NCBI GenBank assembly: GCA_039720395.1
Contig: CM077826.1
Coordinates: forward strand, 23,764,430-23,828,429
Direction of reading: 5' to 3'
DNA: 64,000 bases
DNA from: Liquidambar formosana
Taxonomy: Eukaryota; Streptophyta; Magnoliopsida; Saxifragales; Altingiaceae
The notes below the pieces were generated by a model. That model was not told where the DNA came from, ran no database searches, and saw only the letters and a program-made list of their open reading frames with translations. The position numbers were made by a program, and so were the translations under genes. Below are positions 1 through 12,802 of this stretch, piece by piece (position 1 is the stretch's first letter; each line of letters begins with the position of its first letter).

Positions 1-822
1 CACCTGGTCACTGCAGCCCCATATGAATACAAACCACTTGACACTCCTCCAAGAAAGGGTTTAGAAGTAACCTAGCCAATCTCTCAATGAAAATTGCCCA
101 GGTAGTTCAATGCAGCGAAGGCAGTAATGCTGGGGCTTATATGGTGTAATGGCAACTGGTGACAAGAAATTCAGTCTTTCAAGCAACCACATCTGCAGTA
201 GAATGGGGCTACCTCCTAAAGGAACCTTTGGGTCCTCATGAGTTTTATCCAAACCATTCAGGGTTTCAGCTAGCACCATGGGAATCAAGTTATGGCCCTT
301 GGCAAGGAGAGGAATCAAGTCACAGATTTGAATGGGAACATGTGGAGTACCAGTGGAAATAAGAAAACGACCAATGAGGCAAAAGGCAAGAGCATGCTTA
401 ATAGGAAAGGTAAAATTCAGAATACCTTTACTATCATAAGCTAAAAAAGAGGTTGCCAATTTCATCAAGTCTACCATATGGTCCTTTACAAACGTAGAGG
501 CATATTGTGGGTGAATCCCAAGTAGATTGGAGAAAGAAGTAAGAAAGCTTGGGCGAGGAGTAGGGAGAATGAAAGGACCTACCGTTGAAACTCCATACAA
601 TGCACAGAATTCCTCTATGGTTGGGCATAGTTCTTCATAGTTGAAGCGGAACACATGAACTTGAGGATCCCAAAAATATGTAGCAGCAGTCAAGAGGTTC
701 GTTTCAAGCCTCACATGCCTCAAGGAGAGCAATGGATCCAAGCCAAAGCACTTGAACTCAGATTTTGCTTCAGCACTCATAACTCTCAAAAACCCTCCTA
801 AAAATTTGTCTAGAGCCTCCAT
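1..822 (-). pseudogene. Antisense additional ORF of Gypsy-1 (broken, cut by window edge)
   Basis: The frame opens with ATG at 820-822 and matches the first 253 residues of the intact ORF at 17515-18801 with only a few replacements. It ends at 61 because a CAA glutamine codon has become TAA; homology continues through 60-1 to the window edge. It runs opposite to the presumed gag-pol direction, between pol and the 3' LTR, where Tat-lineage elements are known to carry extra ORFs. The protein resembles the plant mobile domain / DUF7745 kind of sequence (aromatic-rich segments around residues 45-75). The family assignment is from memory and moderate. Confidence 0.7.
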
Positions 823-870
823 AATTTCTAATGAATGAATACAAGTAGGTTTAGGAACCTCTTGGATGTG

Positions 871-878
871 TTTTTATA
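871..878 (-). promoter_or_regulatory. TATA box of the Gypsy-1 antisense ORF
   Basis: TATAAAAA read on the minus strand lies about 50 bases before the ATG at 822. The same box occurs at the same distance in Gypsy-2. It is a plausible core promoter for an antisense transcript; no transcript evidence is available. Confidence 0.5.
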
Positions 879-1312
879 GGGAAAAGGTCACAAATCCAAG
901 TTCAAATAGGAAAAAACCCATCAGAATAGGAAGTTTCCTATTCAAAGTGGGATTTCCGCTTTGGGCTCGGGTAACCACCCAGGCCTGGGCGGCTAGCCTC
1001 CCGAGGCCTGGTGGTCACCCAAGCCACTTTGTTTTGGTTTTGCTTCTCGCTTTGTCTCGCCTTGACGCGTGATCAAACCTCCTTCCAAATGAGATATTCA
1101 ACACTTTTTGAGCTTAAAATCAATCAAATTCCATCTTGAAATCAATTCCTTGAATTGATTTTATGTTCAAAAGGGTTGAATATATTTCCCCTGTGTCATG
1201 CCAACTCAAGTGACAATGTGTTAAGTCACTTTCCTCTTGCACCATGCCTGTTCAATCTTGATAAATTGATCATATATCCTCATTTCAAATCTTGATTTTT
1301 CATCCCACTTGG
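879..1312. other. Antisense-promoter spacer with two large palindromes
   Basis: This non-coding stretch separates the antisense ORF from the tandem array. It contains a 20-bp palindrome at 924-943 (arms GAATAGGAA and TTCCTATTC) and a 52-bp GC-rich near-palindrome at 969-1020 centred on GGCTAGCC, in otherwise AT-rich DNA. Both are conserved in Gypsy-2. The rest (1021-1312) shows no gene. Confidence 0.6.
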
Positions 1313-3058
1313 TTGAATATACTCATCACTTGAATATATTCTTCCATTTCAAAAGTGTATTCACTCTTTGAATATGCTTCTCGGTTTCAAATTCTCATTC
1401 CCTATCCTACTTGGTTGAATATATTCATCACTTGAATATATTTTTCCATTTCAAAAGTGTATTCACCCTTTGAATATGCTTCTCAGTTTCAAATTCTCAT
1501 TTTCTATCATACTTGGTTGAATATATTCATCACTTGAATATATTCTTCCATTTCAAAAGCATGTTCGCCCATTGAATATGCTTCCTAGTTTCAGATCCTC
1601 ATTATCACTTACTTGGTTAAATATATTCATCACTTGAATATATTTCTCCATTTCAATGGTATGTTCATCACTTGAACATACTTCTCAGATATTTTGTCAC
1701 TTACTTGGTTAAGTATATCCATCGCTTGGGTACACTTCTCCATTTCAATGGTATGTTCATCACTTGAACATACTTCTCAGATCATTTGTCACTTACTTGG
1801 TTAAGTATATCCACCACTTGGGTATATTTTTTCCATTTCAATGGTATACTCATCACTTGAGTATACTTCTCAGATATTTTGCCACTTACTTGGTTAAGTA
1901 TATCCATCGCTTGGGTATATTTCTCCATTTCAATGGTATGTTCATCACTTGAACATACTTCTCAGAATATTTGTCACTTACTTGGTTAAATATATTCATG
2001 ACTAGAATATATTTCTCCATTTCAATGGTGTACTCATCACTTGAGTACACTTCTCAGATTATTCTCTATCTTACTTGCTTAAGTATATCCATCGCTTGGA
2101 TATATTTCTCTATTTCAATGGTATGTTTATCACTTAAACATACTTGTCACTTACTTGGTTAAGTATATCCATCACTTGGATATATTTCTCTATTTCAATG
2201 GTATGTTTATCACTTAAACATACTTGTCACTTACTTGGTTAAGTATATTCGTGACTAGAATATATTTCTCCATTTCAATGGTGTACTCATCACTTGAGTA
2301 CACTTCTCAGATTATTCTTATCTTACTTGGTTAAATATATCCGTCGTTTGGATATATTTCTCCATCTCAATGGTATGCTCATCACTTGAGTGTACTTCTC
2401 AGCTTACTTGGTTAAATATATCCATCACTTGGATACATTTCTCCATTTCAAAAGTATGTTCATCACTTGAACGTACTTCTCAGTCTTTTTCAATCATTAA
2501 GTATACTCATCACTTGAGTATATTTCTCAGCATCTTTTTCATCACTTGGTTAAATATATTCGTGACCTGAATATATTTCTCCATTTCAAAAGTACACTCA
2601 TCACTTGAATACACCTCTCAGATTATTCTTATCCTACTTGGTTAAAGATATCCATCGCTTGGATATATTTCTCCATTTCAATGGTATGCTCACCACTTGA
2701 GTATACTTCTCAGATTTCATTCTCAGATTACTTGGTTAAATATATTCGTGACCTGAATATATTTCTCCATTTCAGTGGTATACTCATCACTTGAGTATAC
2801 TTCTCAGATATTTTGTCACTTACTTGGTTAAGTATATCCATCGCTTGGATATATTTCTCCATTTCAAAGGTATGTTCATCACTTGAATGTGCTTCTCAGA
2901 TTTCATTCTCATCACTTGGTTAAATATATTCGTGACTAGAATATATTTCTCCATTTCAAAAGTATGTTCATTCGTAGTGGCTTGAATATGCTTCTCTTGA
3001 CAATCATCAACCCCCAGTGGTTTAAGTATACTCATGACTTGAGTACACTTCCTTATTT
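1313..3058 (+). repeat. Tandem array of palindromic units (Gypsy-1 3' untranslated region)
   Basis: A roughly 92-bp unit is repeated with variation. Each unit has two short inverted repeats, usually with a TCACT or TCGCT loop on this strand, separated by conserved linkers such as TTTCTCCATTTCAATGG and TTCTCAGAT. Examples of perfect arms are GTATGTTCA/TGAACATAC at about 1660-1682 and AATATATTCA/TGAATATATT near 1425. Variable tandem repeats in the 3' untranslated region are known from Tat/Ogre elements and can seed satellites. Short ORFs across it are repeat artefacts. Confidence 0.85.
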
Positions 3059-3173
3059 CAGTCTCAGGTTTTCAACCTCCCATCATTGTTGGTATCAGTG
3101 TGTGATTTCTCCGGGCTTTTTGGCCAAAAATGGGTTGTTCTTTATCATTGGTTCACAAGTGTAACTTGTTCGC

Positions 3174-3187
3174 CAATGAGGGGCTTC
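3174..3187 (+). other. Polypurine tract of Gypsy-1
   Basis: The purine-rich run AATGAGGGGCTTC directly precedes the LTR start TGTCACACC. This is where plus-strand DNA synthesis would be primed. The 100 bases before it join it to the tandem array. Confidence 0.55.
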
Positions 3188-5818
3188 TGTCACACCCCAT
3201 TTTTGCACCACCTTACTAGGGCTCATCATTTCATGCATGTTTTTGTTTTGTTTTTGAGTCTAGTCACTTGCATTAGTTTTCTAGAGTCACAAGGACAATG
3301 GATATGAATTTTGGTTCAAATTGGAGTTGATCTTGAGGGATAATAAGAGCTTTTGTGACTTGAGGGGCATAATTGTCTTTTAAGTCCCAAACTTTTCATT
3401 TGACCTTGGAATGATCTCCAAATTGTCAATTGGAGTTCATATGGATGCATATGAGGTATTTCTAGGTTCAATTTTGTACCGGTTGTCATCTTAAGTCCTG
3501 TGGCCCTGATGATGAGTTTAGTGTGGTTATTTACGGATTATCCTTGAAGAATTAGTGGGAATCACAGCATGAGATTTTTGGTTAAAATGAAAAGAAAATT
3601 ATTTTATTAAATTAGCCATTTTTATCATGACACTAACACGTGTACAGTATGTGATGAGTGTGTGTACGCACATACGATACATGTGCATGCGTGTTAGCGG
3701 TCAGTCTCCCAATTTTTATAAAAGACAATTCCCTTTTCCTATTCAGATTAGAAGTCTTTTATCATTATAAAATACCTTTTGATTATTCTCCAAGGAAACC
3801 TAGTCCAGGAAGGAAAGGGAAACTCCAGATTTCAGCTATAAATACTCTCTTAATGTCTTTAAACAAGGGGGAGGAGAATAGGATTTTTGGAGAGTGAAAT
3901 TCGTCATAATTCAGCAGCAGGTTTTCTGAAACCAGCAATCGTATTTTAATCATACCTTTTTCATCCGAAGTCAGAATTTGATGAAATTGGTCTTGTTAGA
4001 AAGATAATTCAATTCTCTACAACTTTGTATTTCACAAGCTTTGTCCAAATCCAACGTTTTCATACCCAAAAACGCGATTGAAGTTGCTGCTGCTGCAAAG
4101 TGACGAAAATCACTTTTCTTTTCTCTTGTTCTCTTTTTGTTTTCTATTTCTTTTCAAAGTTGAGTGAGTTTTGATCTCTTTGCTGTGATACCACTTTGAC
4201 AAAGAGGAGGATTCGTGTTGGTTTGATTCACTCTAAAGACCTGAGGAGCCACGAACAATTACAAACACAAGGAAGGCCCTTCCTAAGGTATTCTCCTTCT
4301 CTATTCAAGCTTAAACTAGGTTTTCATATGGGTTAGGCTTATTGCATGTTAAAGGTAACTTTTTTATCATGTATTAACACTCTAGCTAGTTAATATACAT
4401 GGAATATCTATTTTTTATCTACTGTTTAGCATGCTTTAGGGCTGTCCTTTAGGTTTTTAATGCATAGTTATGATTCTTGTGCTCCTGTTTGTCCTTGTGC
4501 TAGGATTAGTGTCATTGCATGTTAGAGTTAGGATTTTCATCATGTTATATTGCTTTAGTTAGTTAATATGCATGATTTAATTTCTGTTTAGTTTGGTTTT
4601 AGCATGATTAAAGTATGTTTTGTATGTTTTTAAGCATATTTGTGAGTTTAGGGTTTTAGAGTCATTGTTTCGTGTTTGTTTTCATATAGCATGATAAAGT
4701 AGACTTTTTTTATTGGTTTTTCTTCGTGTTTGCTGTATATGTTTTTCATATGGAGTAAACATGATAGTTTTGCATGCATATTAGTATGTTCTAGGGTTTT
4801 TATGCATGATATGGTTCTAGGAATATGTTAAGACTTATTATTGTTCGCTGTTTTTGCTATTGGCATGCTTAGTGGATGATTTTAGGTCATAATACTATTC
4901 TGTCCAGATTTGCATGTTAGTGTTTTCGCATGGTTTTGAGCACTTGTAAGGGTGCAAATAGGTGTGGTATTTGTCCTATGGCAAATAGGGCTGCTTATGT
5001 CTGAAATAGCTAATGTTTGGAGTAATTGCGCTCAGGTAAGTGGGTGTGAAGGTGCCCCAATTCACCTTTCTTCTTAACTCATTCTCTTCTCCCTATCTAG
5101 GGTTAATTTTTAATATGATCCTATGGTTTAATTAGAGGTTTCCTTAACCAACAAAATTCTGGTTTTTATTAAAGTTTCCATTTTGTGGATTTCTTTCCTA
5201 AAATCAAACTTTCTATCAATTCTCTTTTGATCAAATAAGGAAACTTAGGGTTTTTACCATAGGTTTGTATTAGGATTTAACCTTAGTTCTAATCGAACTA
5301 CGTGGACTTTGATCCATGTATTTCGTTGCATGGTACGTAGGCGCTCTTCATGAGGCTCAAGTCCGTTCTAGGATCCAAGCATCCTAGGTTTATTTTTGTT
5401 TTGTTTTCTTCTTTCTTTTTTTTGTTTTTATTTGCTTATTATGCATGGATGGATGAATGAAATATATGATATGCATGCAATTCTTGTGATGATATACTTG
5501 CTGATTTTTGTATGGGAAAGATCTTAATTTAGCCCAAATGAACTGAGAGACCGAAAGGGTGACATGGGTGCCTATAGGCTTTGCCTAGAACCTTCCCATG
5601 TCATAACTTAGCCTCCGAATCCCCGATTTCTTTGGTTTTCAAAAGATTGGTTTTTGCCTTTCCTTTTTTATGGAGTCATTCAAATTGTTTTCCTAAAACA
5701 AACTATTTTTAGGGTTTTCCTTGTTTCCTTTAAAAAATAAGGTGGCGACTCCTTTCCTTTTTCTTTTTCAAAGCCATTTTCTTTCAATCCCTTGTGGGCC
5801 CAATTTCCGGGGTTCACA
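3188..5818 (+). repeat. 3' LTR of Gypsy-1 (2631 bp)
   Basis: The LTR begins TGTCACACCCC and ends GGGGTTCACA, with the canonical TG...CA borders, and matches the two LTRs of Gypsy-2 along its length. A TATAAATA box at 3837-3844 marks the likely U3 promoter. A strong splice-donor consensus, CTCAG/GTAAGT, lies at 5036, and a pyrimidine tract ending in CTAG lies about 60 bases further on. No protein is encoded. Confidence 0.9.
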
Positions 5819-7567
5819 CATGCAAATCTGGACAGAATAGTATTATGGCCTAAAATCATCCACTAAACATGCTAACAGCGAACAATAATAAGTTCTAACA
5901 CTATCCTAGAACCATATCATGCATAAAAACCCTAGAATGAACTAACATGCATGCAAAAATATCATATTTACTCCATATGAAAAACATATACAGCAACTAT
6001 GAAGAAAAACCAATAAAAAGACCTACTTTATCATGCTGTATGAAAACTAACATAAAACAAGGATTCTAAAACCCTAAACTCACAAATATGCTTAAAAACA
6101 TACAAGACAAACTCTAAACATGCTAAAATAAAACTAAATAGAACCTAAATCATGCATATTAATTAACTAAAGCAATAAAACATGACAAGAAACCTAACTC
6201 TAACATGCAATATCACTATCCTAGAACAAGGACAACAGAAGCACAAGAATCATAGCTATGCATTGGAACCTATGAACTAACTCTAAAGCATGCAAAACTC
6301 ATCATGAACATCATCAATATCACATGTATTAACTAATAGAAACTTCAATTCATGGTAGAAATTACAAGCATTACATGCAATAGAGCTATCCTACATGATA
6401 CCTTTGTTTAAGCTTGAACAGAAAAGAGGAATACTTTAGGAAGGGCTTTCCTTGCTGCTGTATGAACTCCCTCTTGCTCTTGTGGATGTCTCCAATCAAT
6501 ATTCTCCAAGGATACAGCAAGAACTCCAGCTCTCCTTCAAGTCTCTCTCTCTTATTCTCTCTCAAACACTTAAGTTTTTAATGCATAAAGTGACTCCCCT
6601 TGTGCTGAAGCATAGGGGGATATTTATAGACTTCAATTAGGATTAACCAATGGCTGGGATTAAAACCCTAATAATAAATCCAAGGGCTATTAGAGACCCC
6701 CTTGGGGCTTAAGTAACTCAGAAGTTACCAAAAATTAGAAGGAAACCCGTCCAAAAGAACCCAAATACGTCAAAATAGGCAAGAGTCCGCTTCAGCAAGG
6801 AGTTAGAGTGAAAATAGGAAAGTGGTCTCGGGTGACCACCAGGGCCTGGGCGGCTAGCCCACTCCGGATTTTTGCCCTATTTTGACTCCTAATCCTTCTA
6901 GAAGTGTTTCAGGGGCCAAATGAACTCCGATTTTGCTGAAACAAAAGCCAAAACGACCGTGTTTCGATGAAGAATATGTTTTTGACCATTTTAGGGTGAA
7001 AACCACTAACCATGGGGGCATGGTTAGGTTTGAACAAGCCGGTTAACCGCTATGCTCTACCTTTGCTAAGCATAGGCATGCACATAGGGTCAAACCAAAT
7101 GCTTTCCATATCAAAATTGAACTTCATAAAACACTTTTGCAGGTAAAATGATGACTAATGAAAGTCAATTTGAAAAGATTTGGTTGGTAATTGCGAGTCA
7201 ATTAGAGCTAACCCAAGGAAGGGTCAATTAACCAATTTGAACTGTATCGAGCCATTTTAATCTCGAGCCATTGTTTCATCAAATTGAACTTAGAAATACC
7301 TCTTATGCATTCATATGAACTCTAATTGACAATTTGGAGATCATTCCAAGGTCAAATGAAAAGTTTGGGACTTAAAAGACGATTATGCCCCTCAAGTCAC
7401 AAAAGCTCTTATTATCCCTCAAGATCAACTCCGAATTGAACCAAAATTCATATCCATTGTCCTTGTGACTCTAGAAACCTAATGCAAGTGACTAGACTCA
7501 AAAACCAAACAAAAACATGCATAAAATGATGAGCCCTAGTAAGGTGGTGCAAAAATGGGGTGTGACA
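5819..7567 (-). repeat. Older, partial Tat-like LTR interrupted by Gypsy-1
   Basis: From 5819 the sequence matches the interior of the Gypsy-2 LTR (from about 13706) in the same orientation, and it ends with the same GGGGTGTGACA border at 7567. It is clearly diverged from the other LTRs. The missing first part should lie left of the window beyond Gypsy-1. On the minus strand it has a TATAAATA box (6621-6628) and, upstream, one half of the GC-rich palindrome module (6827-6859). No purine tract adjoins the border at 7567, so this may be a 5' or solo LTR rather than a 3' LTR. Confidence 0.75.
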
Positions 7568-7993
7568 TGATAAGCACAAGTATATGCACAAAAAGTAAAA
7601 GGGTCAAGTGACCACAAAAGGAAAAAGTGCTCAAACATTGGGGCAAAGAGTCGCAACAACTACAACCCAGAGGGTAGCGGAAAGCCATAGCCTCTAAATA
7701 AATCGATAAATAAAGCAATAAATAAATAAAGCTGGAAATGTACAAGTGATGGGGCAAAGGGTCGCGACGACCACAACTCGGAGGGTAGCAAAAAGCCATA
7801 GCCTCTAAATAAAGAAAATGAAAAATGAGAACAAACATTTTGAATGAATTTGTCCAAGTCTTTGTACTTGTCCATTTATCCAAGCATGGGGATATTCAAT
7901 TAAGTCCCAGAAACTCCGCAGCAAATGGGGATGATTTTATGTTCAAGTTGATTATGATTACCAACAAAGAAACAAGAAAAGGTTAGTATAAAC
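7568..7993. other. Unclassified DNA with a two-copy repeat
   Basis: A sequence of about 65 bp occurs twice (7639-7703 and 7751-7815, period 112 bp), each copy containing AAAGCCATAGCCTCTAAATA. No gene or known element was recognised. It is either DNA flanking the older LTR or the 3' untranslated region of that element. Copia-B begins at 7994. Confidence 0.5.
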
Positions 7994-9643
7994 TGTTAGG
8001 ATTATGCCCTAGAGCCAATCATAGAAATGATTGTTTAGGGATTAGGAACAATCATTTGATTTCATTTATGTATGTCACATTTATTATTGATTTAATAAAA
8101 GGGCTTATTCTATTATGTTTATATGTATCATTTATATTTACATAATATGTCCATGGAGTTAGAGTTGAGAATATTGAATTACAAAGAGTTTTAATTTTGA
8201 GACTGTAGATATATCTCTGTACTAAACTCCTAAAGCATTCCTAGTTGAAGGTTCACTATGATGGGCAGTAATGAACCATAGGACTAGCACTTGTTAGGTT
8301 AACTCTATAGGAGGATAGCTAGTCTCAAGCTATTTGTGTGGAGACACTACAACCAACAAGTGGGTGCCTATTACGAGAATAGGTACACTAAATGTGACCA
8401 AAGATATGAGATAAACTGAATGGAGTTTTATCCTGCCTGTCAATCAGTTTCTCATTGTTATAGTGGTACAAGTAATCCTTAGACCTGAGACACCATAGTT
8501 GTCTTATGCTTGTAGCTTTAGAAGTTTGATAACACTAAGTGCAAATCCTATTCAGGGGTTTGCAAAGGTATTCATTGGCCCTACTGCTATGTGTATGAAG
8601 GCATGTGAGTGATCAACAAGGGATCCATCACTCTCAGGAAAAAGAGAGAGAATGTCTTATATAGCATTCATAATATAACTCATTAAATCCATGGCCATGG
8701 TAGGATGAATATGAAAAGAGTTTCATGAGTTCATCAATGAGTTGATATCTATGAATGAGTATAAAGTAATTGAACTAGGGACTTGACAGACTTCCATGTC
8801 CTATTAGTTTAATTGGAGACATTGTGTTGAAGGAAGGATGCAATTGTAGCCTATAAACTATAACAGAAGGGTTCTTTGTAAATGACTATTCATCTCATTA
8901 AGGACTACACCATGAGCCATATGCTAGGTGTTACTCATGGTTAGTAGAAGGCCTAATTTTAAGTGAGTTATAATCAATTAGGGAATTGGAAGGAGTTCCA
9001 ATTAGACCCTAAATGGAAAGAGTTCCATTGTGCACACCTCGTGCTATTCCTACTACTTAATGATGTGAACCCAATGGGTCACACACTGATCATGCAAGAT
9101 GAGCTTTAAAGTCTATGAGAGAAAGGGTATGAGTGCATAAAGAATAGTTCTTTGAGGCCTATTTATATTTGATATAATTTATAGGGGTTATTGTGCAATT
9201 TAGAGAAATTGCATAAAACCCTAATAGGGTTTCCCCCTAGGGCCGGCTCCCTTAGTGTGGACTATATAAGTCACACTATGATGTGTGACATCATAACAAT
9301 AAGTTGAACTCCCCAAGGGCTGGCTAGAATTTTCGGCCTCCCTCTCTCTCTCTCCTCTCTTCTTCTACACTAGCAACAACAAGGAAAAGGAGGAAAGGAC
9401 TTGAAGCTCTAGCTAGGTGTGGATACCGTTGGAGGCAGCACACTTGGGCTATTCATTCACCGCTGTTCGGAATCAAAGCTTGGAGCAAAAATGAGAAGAC
9501 AAAAATTCTGTAAGTGTTCTAACCCTCTTTGTAGTTAGGGTTTGATTTTGTGTTATGCATAGTTAGATTCATGGGCTGTGGAATCGTAGGAAAAATTTTT
9601 ATATTCCGCACTTCAATTTTTCCCTCTTGTCCGATTCCCAACA
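7994..9643 (+). repeat. 5' LTR of Copia-B (1650 bp)
   Basis: The borders are TGTTAGGATT and CCCAACA. It is homologous to both Copia-A LTRs, the solo LTR and the 3' LTR of this element. TATATAA at 9263-9269 is the likely TATA box; a CT-rich stretch follows near 9340. Confidence 0.9.
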
Positions 9644-9644
9644 G

Positions 9645-9656
9645 TGGTATCAGAGC
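9645..9656 (+). other. Primer binding site of Copia-B (initiator tRNA-Met)
   Basis: TGGTATCAGAGC lies one base after the LTR end. This is the standard plant initiator-tRNA-Met primer site and fixes the + orientation of the element. Confidence 0.9.
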
Positions 9657-12600
9657 CATGATTATGCATAATACAAAATACATATGGGCTAGTAATTATG
9701 GTGTAGTTGAATGATTCAAAAATCTGGAAAAGTTTTCTGCATAATTGGTTTTCCTCCATGGCTGAACCTAGGTTTTGGAACCCTAGGTCAATTCTCTTCT
9801 ACTCCTCTTCTAATTGATGGTTAAGTGTAGTCATGGATGCAATAGGTTGCATAGGGTTTGAGTTTGGAGAAGAAGAATAAGGAAACTAGGGTTTTATAAA
9901 ACTGTTATGAACAGTTTTCATGGTAGCCATGAAAAACCGTCATCTTGTTTTGCATGCCGAATTCAGAGTTCTTCTCCAAAATTTTTGAGCCATATATGGT
10001 TAGAAAGGTCTTCGAATAAGCTTTCCAACCCAACAAACGGTGCGTCAATCTGAGTTCTGTAGTGAAAGTTATGAATTTTTTACTACAGGCTGTCTGGAAA
10101 GACAGTTTTGCTCGGGAATGATGCAGTAGCCACAACTTTGAGTTATTGATGGAGATCAAAGGCATGGCAATGGTTGCCACCGCTTGGGTTATGTTCTAGA
10201 CATGGTAGGGAAAGGTTCCCAAGCATTTAGATGCATCATAATTGGATTAAGATGCTAGAACAGAAGGAAGAAGGATAAGAACACCATGGAGGCTGAATCT
10301 GGGTTTTAGAACCCTAAGGTTCTTGCAATTAATTCTAATTAAAGCTGCTGTATTTATGATGGCAAATCATTGTAGGATCATTATATATCATGTGTATATG
10401 ATTTTCTTTAAGTTTCAAAAAGGTTTTGATGGAAAAGGATTCAAAAAGTTTGAAAATTTTTCATGAACAGCATAGCAGATTTTCTCTGCAGAAAAGTCAT
10501 CAATGGAGTTTTGATTAGAACTTGAGTTAGGGAACTCCAAATTGCATGAAACCAATTGCATTGGTTTCCTAAGACATGTAGGATACTGGGAAAATTCGTT
10601 TGGAAGCCTAATTCATTCATCTTATTGGGTTTTAAATCAATTTCTGACCATGGACAGTGCGTTGTCAAATTCTGGGCAGCCTACTGTTGTTTTAATTGTT
10701 TAGAACAATTGGTGATGATTTGATCATCCAAACCTCTTCTGTCAGCTTAGCATTTCATGTAGGGACATGATACAAAAGCTGGTTTCAATGGAGGAGTCGA
10801 ATTGATAAGGATTTAGAAGCTATTGTGACCTTCAAGGTTTGCAACAATGGCTCCAGCAATGGGTTTTGGAAACCTTGATTGTTCTTGATGATGGCAGCCA
10901 CTTCCACCACTTCTCACGTGTCCAGAGGCTTGTCCCACACCCCTAGGATGTTCTCCCATGACTGGCCATGGCCTCCCACAGTCGTTGGTGGCCATGGCAG
11001 CCTAGCCAAGCTCAGGCAGCCCCCTGGTAGTGACGGCTGCATAGAGTTAAGGATGAAACCCTAATTTTGAGTTAATGATGAAACCCTAATTTCATTATGG
11101 CATTAATTAAAACCCTAATTGGAATATTAATTACCTTAATTAAGAGTTAATGATTGGTCATTAAATGACCAATCATGGTTATTAATTGTTAGGGCATAAT
11201 TAATACCATTAATGATGTCTAGGGTTAGGGTTTTGATAACCCTAATTAGTGTAATTAATTAAGGGTAATAAATACCCTATTTGGCATTAATTAAACCCTA
11301 ATCCCTTTTATTAAATACCGTATGAACCTAGGGTTTTAATGATTGGTCATTAAATGACCAATCATAAGGCGTTTAATGATTAGGGCTTGCATTTAGGGTT
11401 TAGGGTTATGCATTTAGGGTTTAGGGTTTTAGGAAACCCTAATACACTAATTCATCATTTAATTGATTTTATTTAATTCCCATGTTAATTATTTAATTAA
11501 TATTGATTAATTTTATAATGTTTTAAATGGTTTAAAATACAATTGGGGATTAAATTAAAATCTGGAAATTCTTAATTAAATGAAATTGTTTTGTTTAAAT
11601 AAGGAAACCCTAATATTGGATATTAGAGTTATTTTAGGAAACTTTATATGTTTTTATTAATTTGATTAATTGAAACTAAATGTCTTAAATGTTAAGACTT
11701 TATTTAATTCTGGATATTTTTGTTTAAACCTAATAAGATTAGGATGCATTAATGAGATTAATGTAAATCATTCAAAAGAATTACCATAATGCCCATATGT
11801 TTTAATGCTTACAGTTTTTCTTTACATTATGCAATGAGATTGTATGTATGTGTTTAGATGATGATTATGGACTATACCCCTTAAACCAATTGTGATTGGC
11901 CGTCTTATGAATGGGTTGTAATAATTTTTCAAGAGTTGTAATTTTATTATGGTGATGTAACTTATTATTTGGGGCTTGCATGCCACCTTCCCTCTCTCTC
12001 TATCATTCTCTTATGTACCCCACATTCCCCTTATGTATCCCTTTCTATATATTATGTAAATGTTATGTAATCGAGAGCGCACTAAGGAGCATGGTGGACC
12101 CAAAGGAGTATGATGGAGCCCAACAAGCCAATGGTGGAGACCAACAAGCCAATGGTGGAGACCATCAAGCTAAGGGAGCAGATTGAAGGACTTTAAAGGT
12201 TAGAGAAGGCTTTCAAGAAAGCATGCATGTTACGAATGGTTTATTTTACGATCACCTACACCCACCATAGACCTAGGATTCAATCTATTGGCTTGGATTG
12301 AATCTTCTTAAAGTCCATAATCATCATAGTGGGAGCTTTTATTTATGAGATAATTGTATTAGCTCCAATACCATAGTTTGGTATATGTTACCTATTCACT
12401 TAGGGACTAATATCAAAATATGGTACTTTATATATGTTGATATATAATAGCATGCGACGTATGATTTATAATAGCATGAGATGTATGATTATAAATAGCA
12501 TAATTTATATGTTTAAATTTTGATACATAGGATGCATGTTAATTTGATGAGACCCTTTAAAACCCCTCTTATTTAATATTAAGTTGAAAATGGAGAAGTC

Positions 12601-12797
12601 ATTGGGGAATGAATTCTTCATTGCCTTCCATCATTATAGGATCATCTAACGTCCTTTAATGTGGGTACCTGGCTGCAGACATGTAGGAGCTACCCATGTT
12701 AAAGACATTACTTGAAACTATCACATATGAGATATCATGGGGTGCCTAAACTGGTATATACCAAGAAACTAACATGTGAGGTATATATTTGGCGAAA
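9657..12797 (+). other. Copia-B internal region, first part: no recognisable protein
   Basis: This stretch matches Copia-A 29000-32078 in reverse complement. No gag frame was found. It contains an AT-rich block (about 11050-11800) full of TTAATTAA-like and CCCTAAT motifs, including two doublets of the plant telomere heptamer TTTAGGG near 11392-11430. ORFs of 60-90 codons here are scattered on both strands and lack family features. It ends at the CATAC target duplication (12798-12802) of Gypsy-2. Confidence 0.6.
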
Positions 12798-12802
12798 CAT
12801 AC

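Larger units (their letters stand above)
1..5818 (+). mobile_element. Gypsy-1: 3' part of a Tat/Ogre-like LTR retrotransposon
   Basis: This is the right-hand end of a Ty3/gypsy element that starts outside the window. It contains, in order, part of the antisense ORF, a spacer with palindromes, a tandem array, a purine-rich tract and a complete LTR ending in TTCACA at 5818. Every part matches the reverse complement of Gypsy-2 (12803 to about 18305), so the two are the same family in opposite orientation. gag and pol would lie to the left. The element sits inside an older LTR: the five bases after its end, CATGC, continue that LTR and are the expected target duplication, but the left partner is not visible. 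Confidence 0.85.

Noticed and set aside
7536..7883. 115-codon minus-strand ORF
   Set aside because: It spans the LTR border at 7567 and an internal two-copy repeat; hydrophobic content comes from T-rich text.
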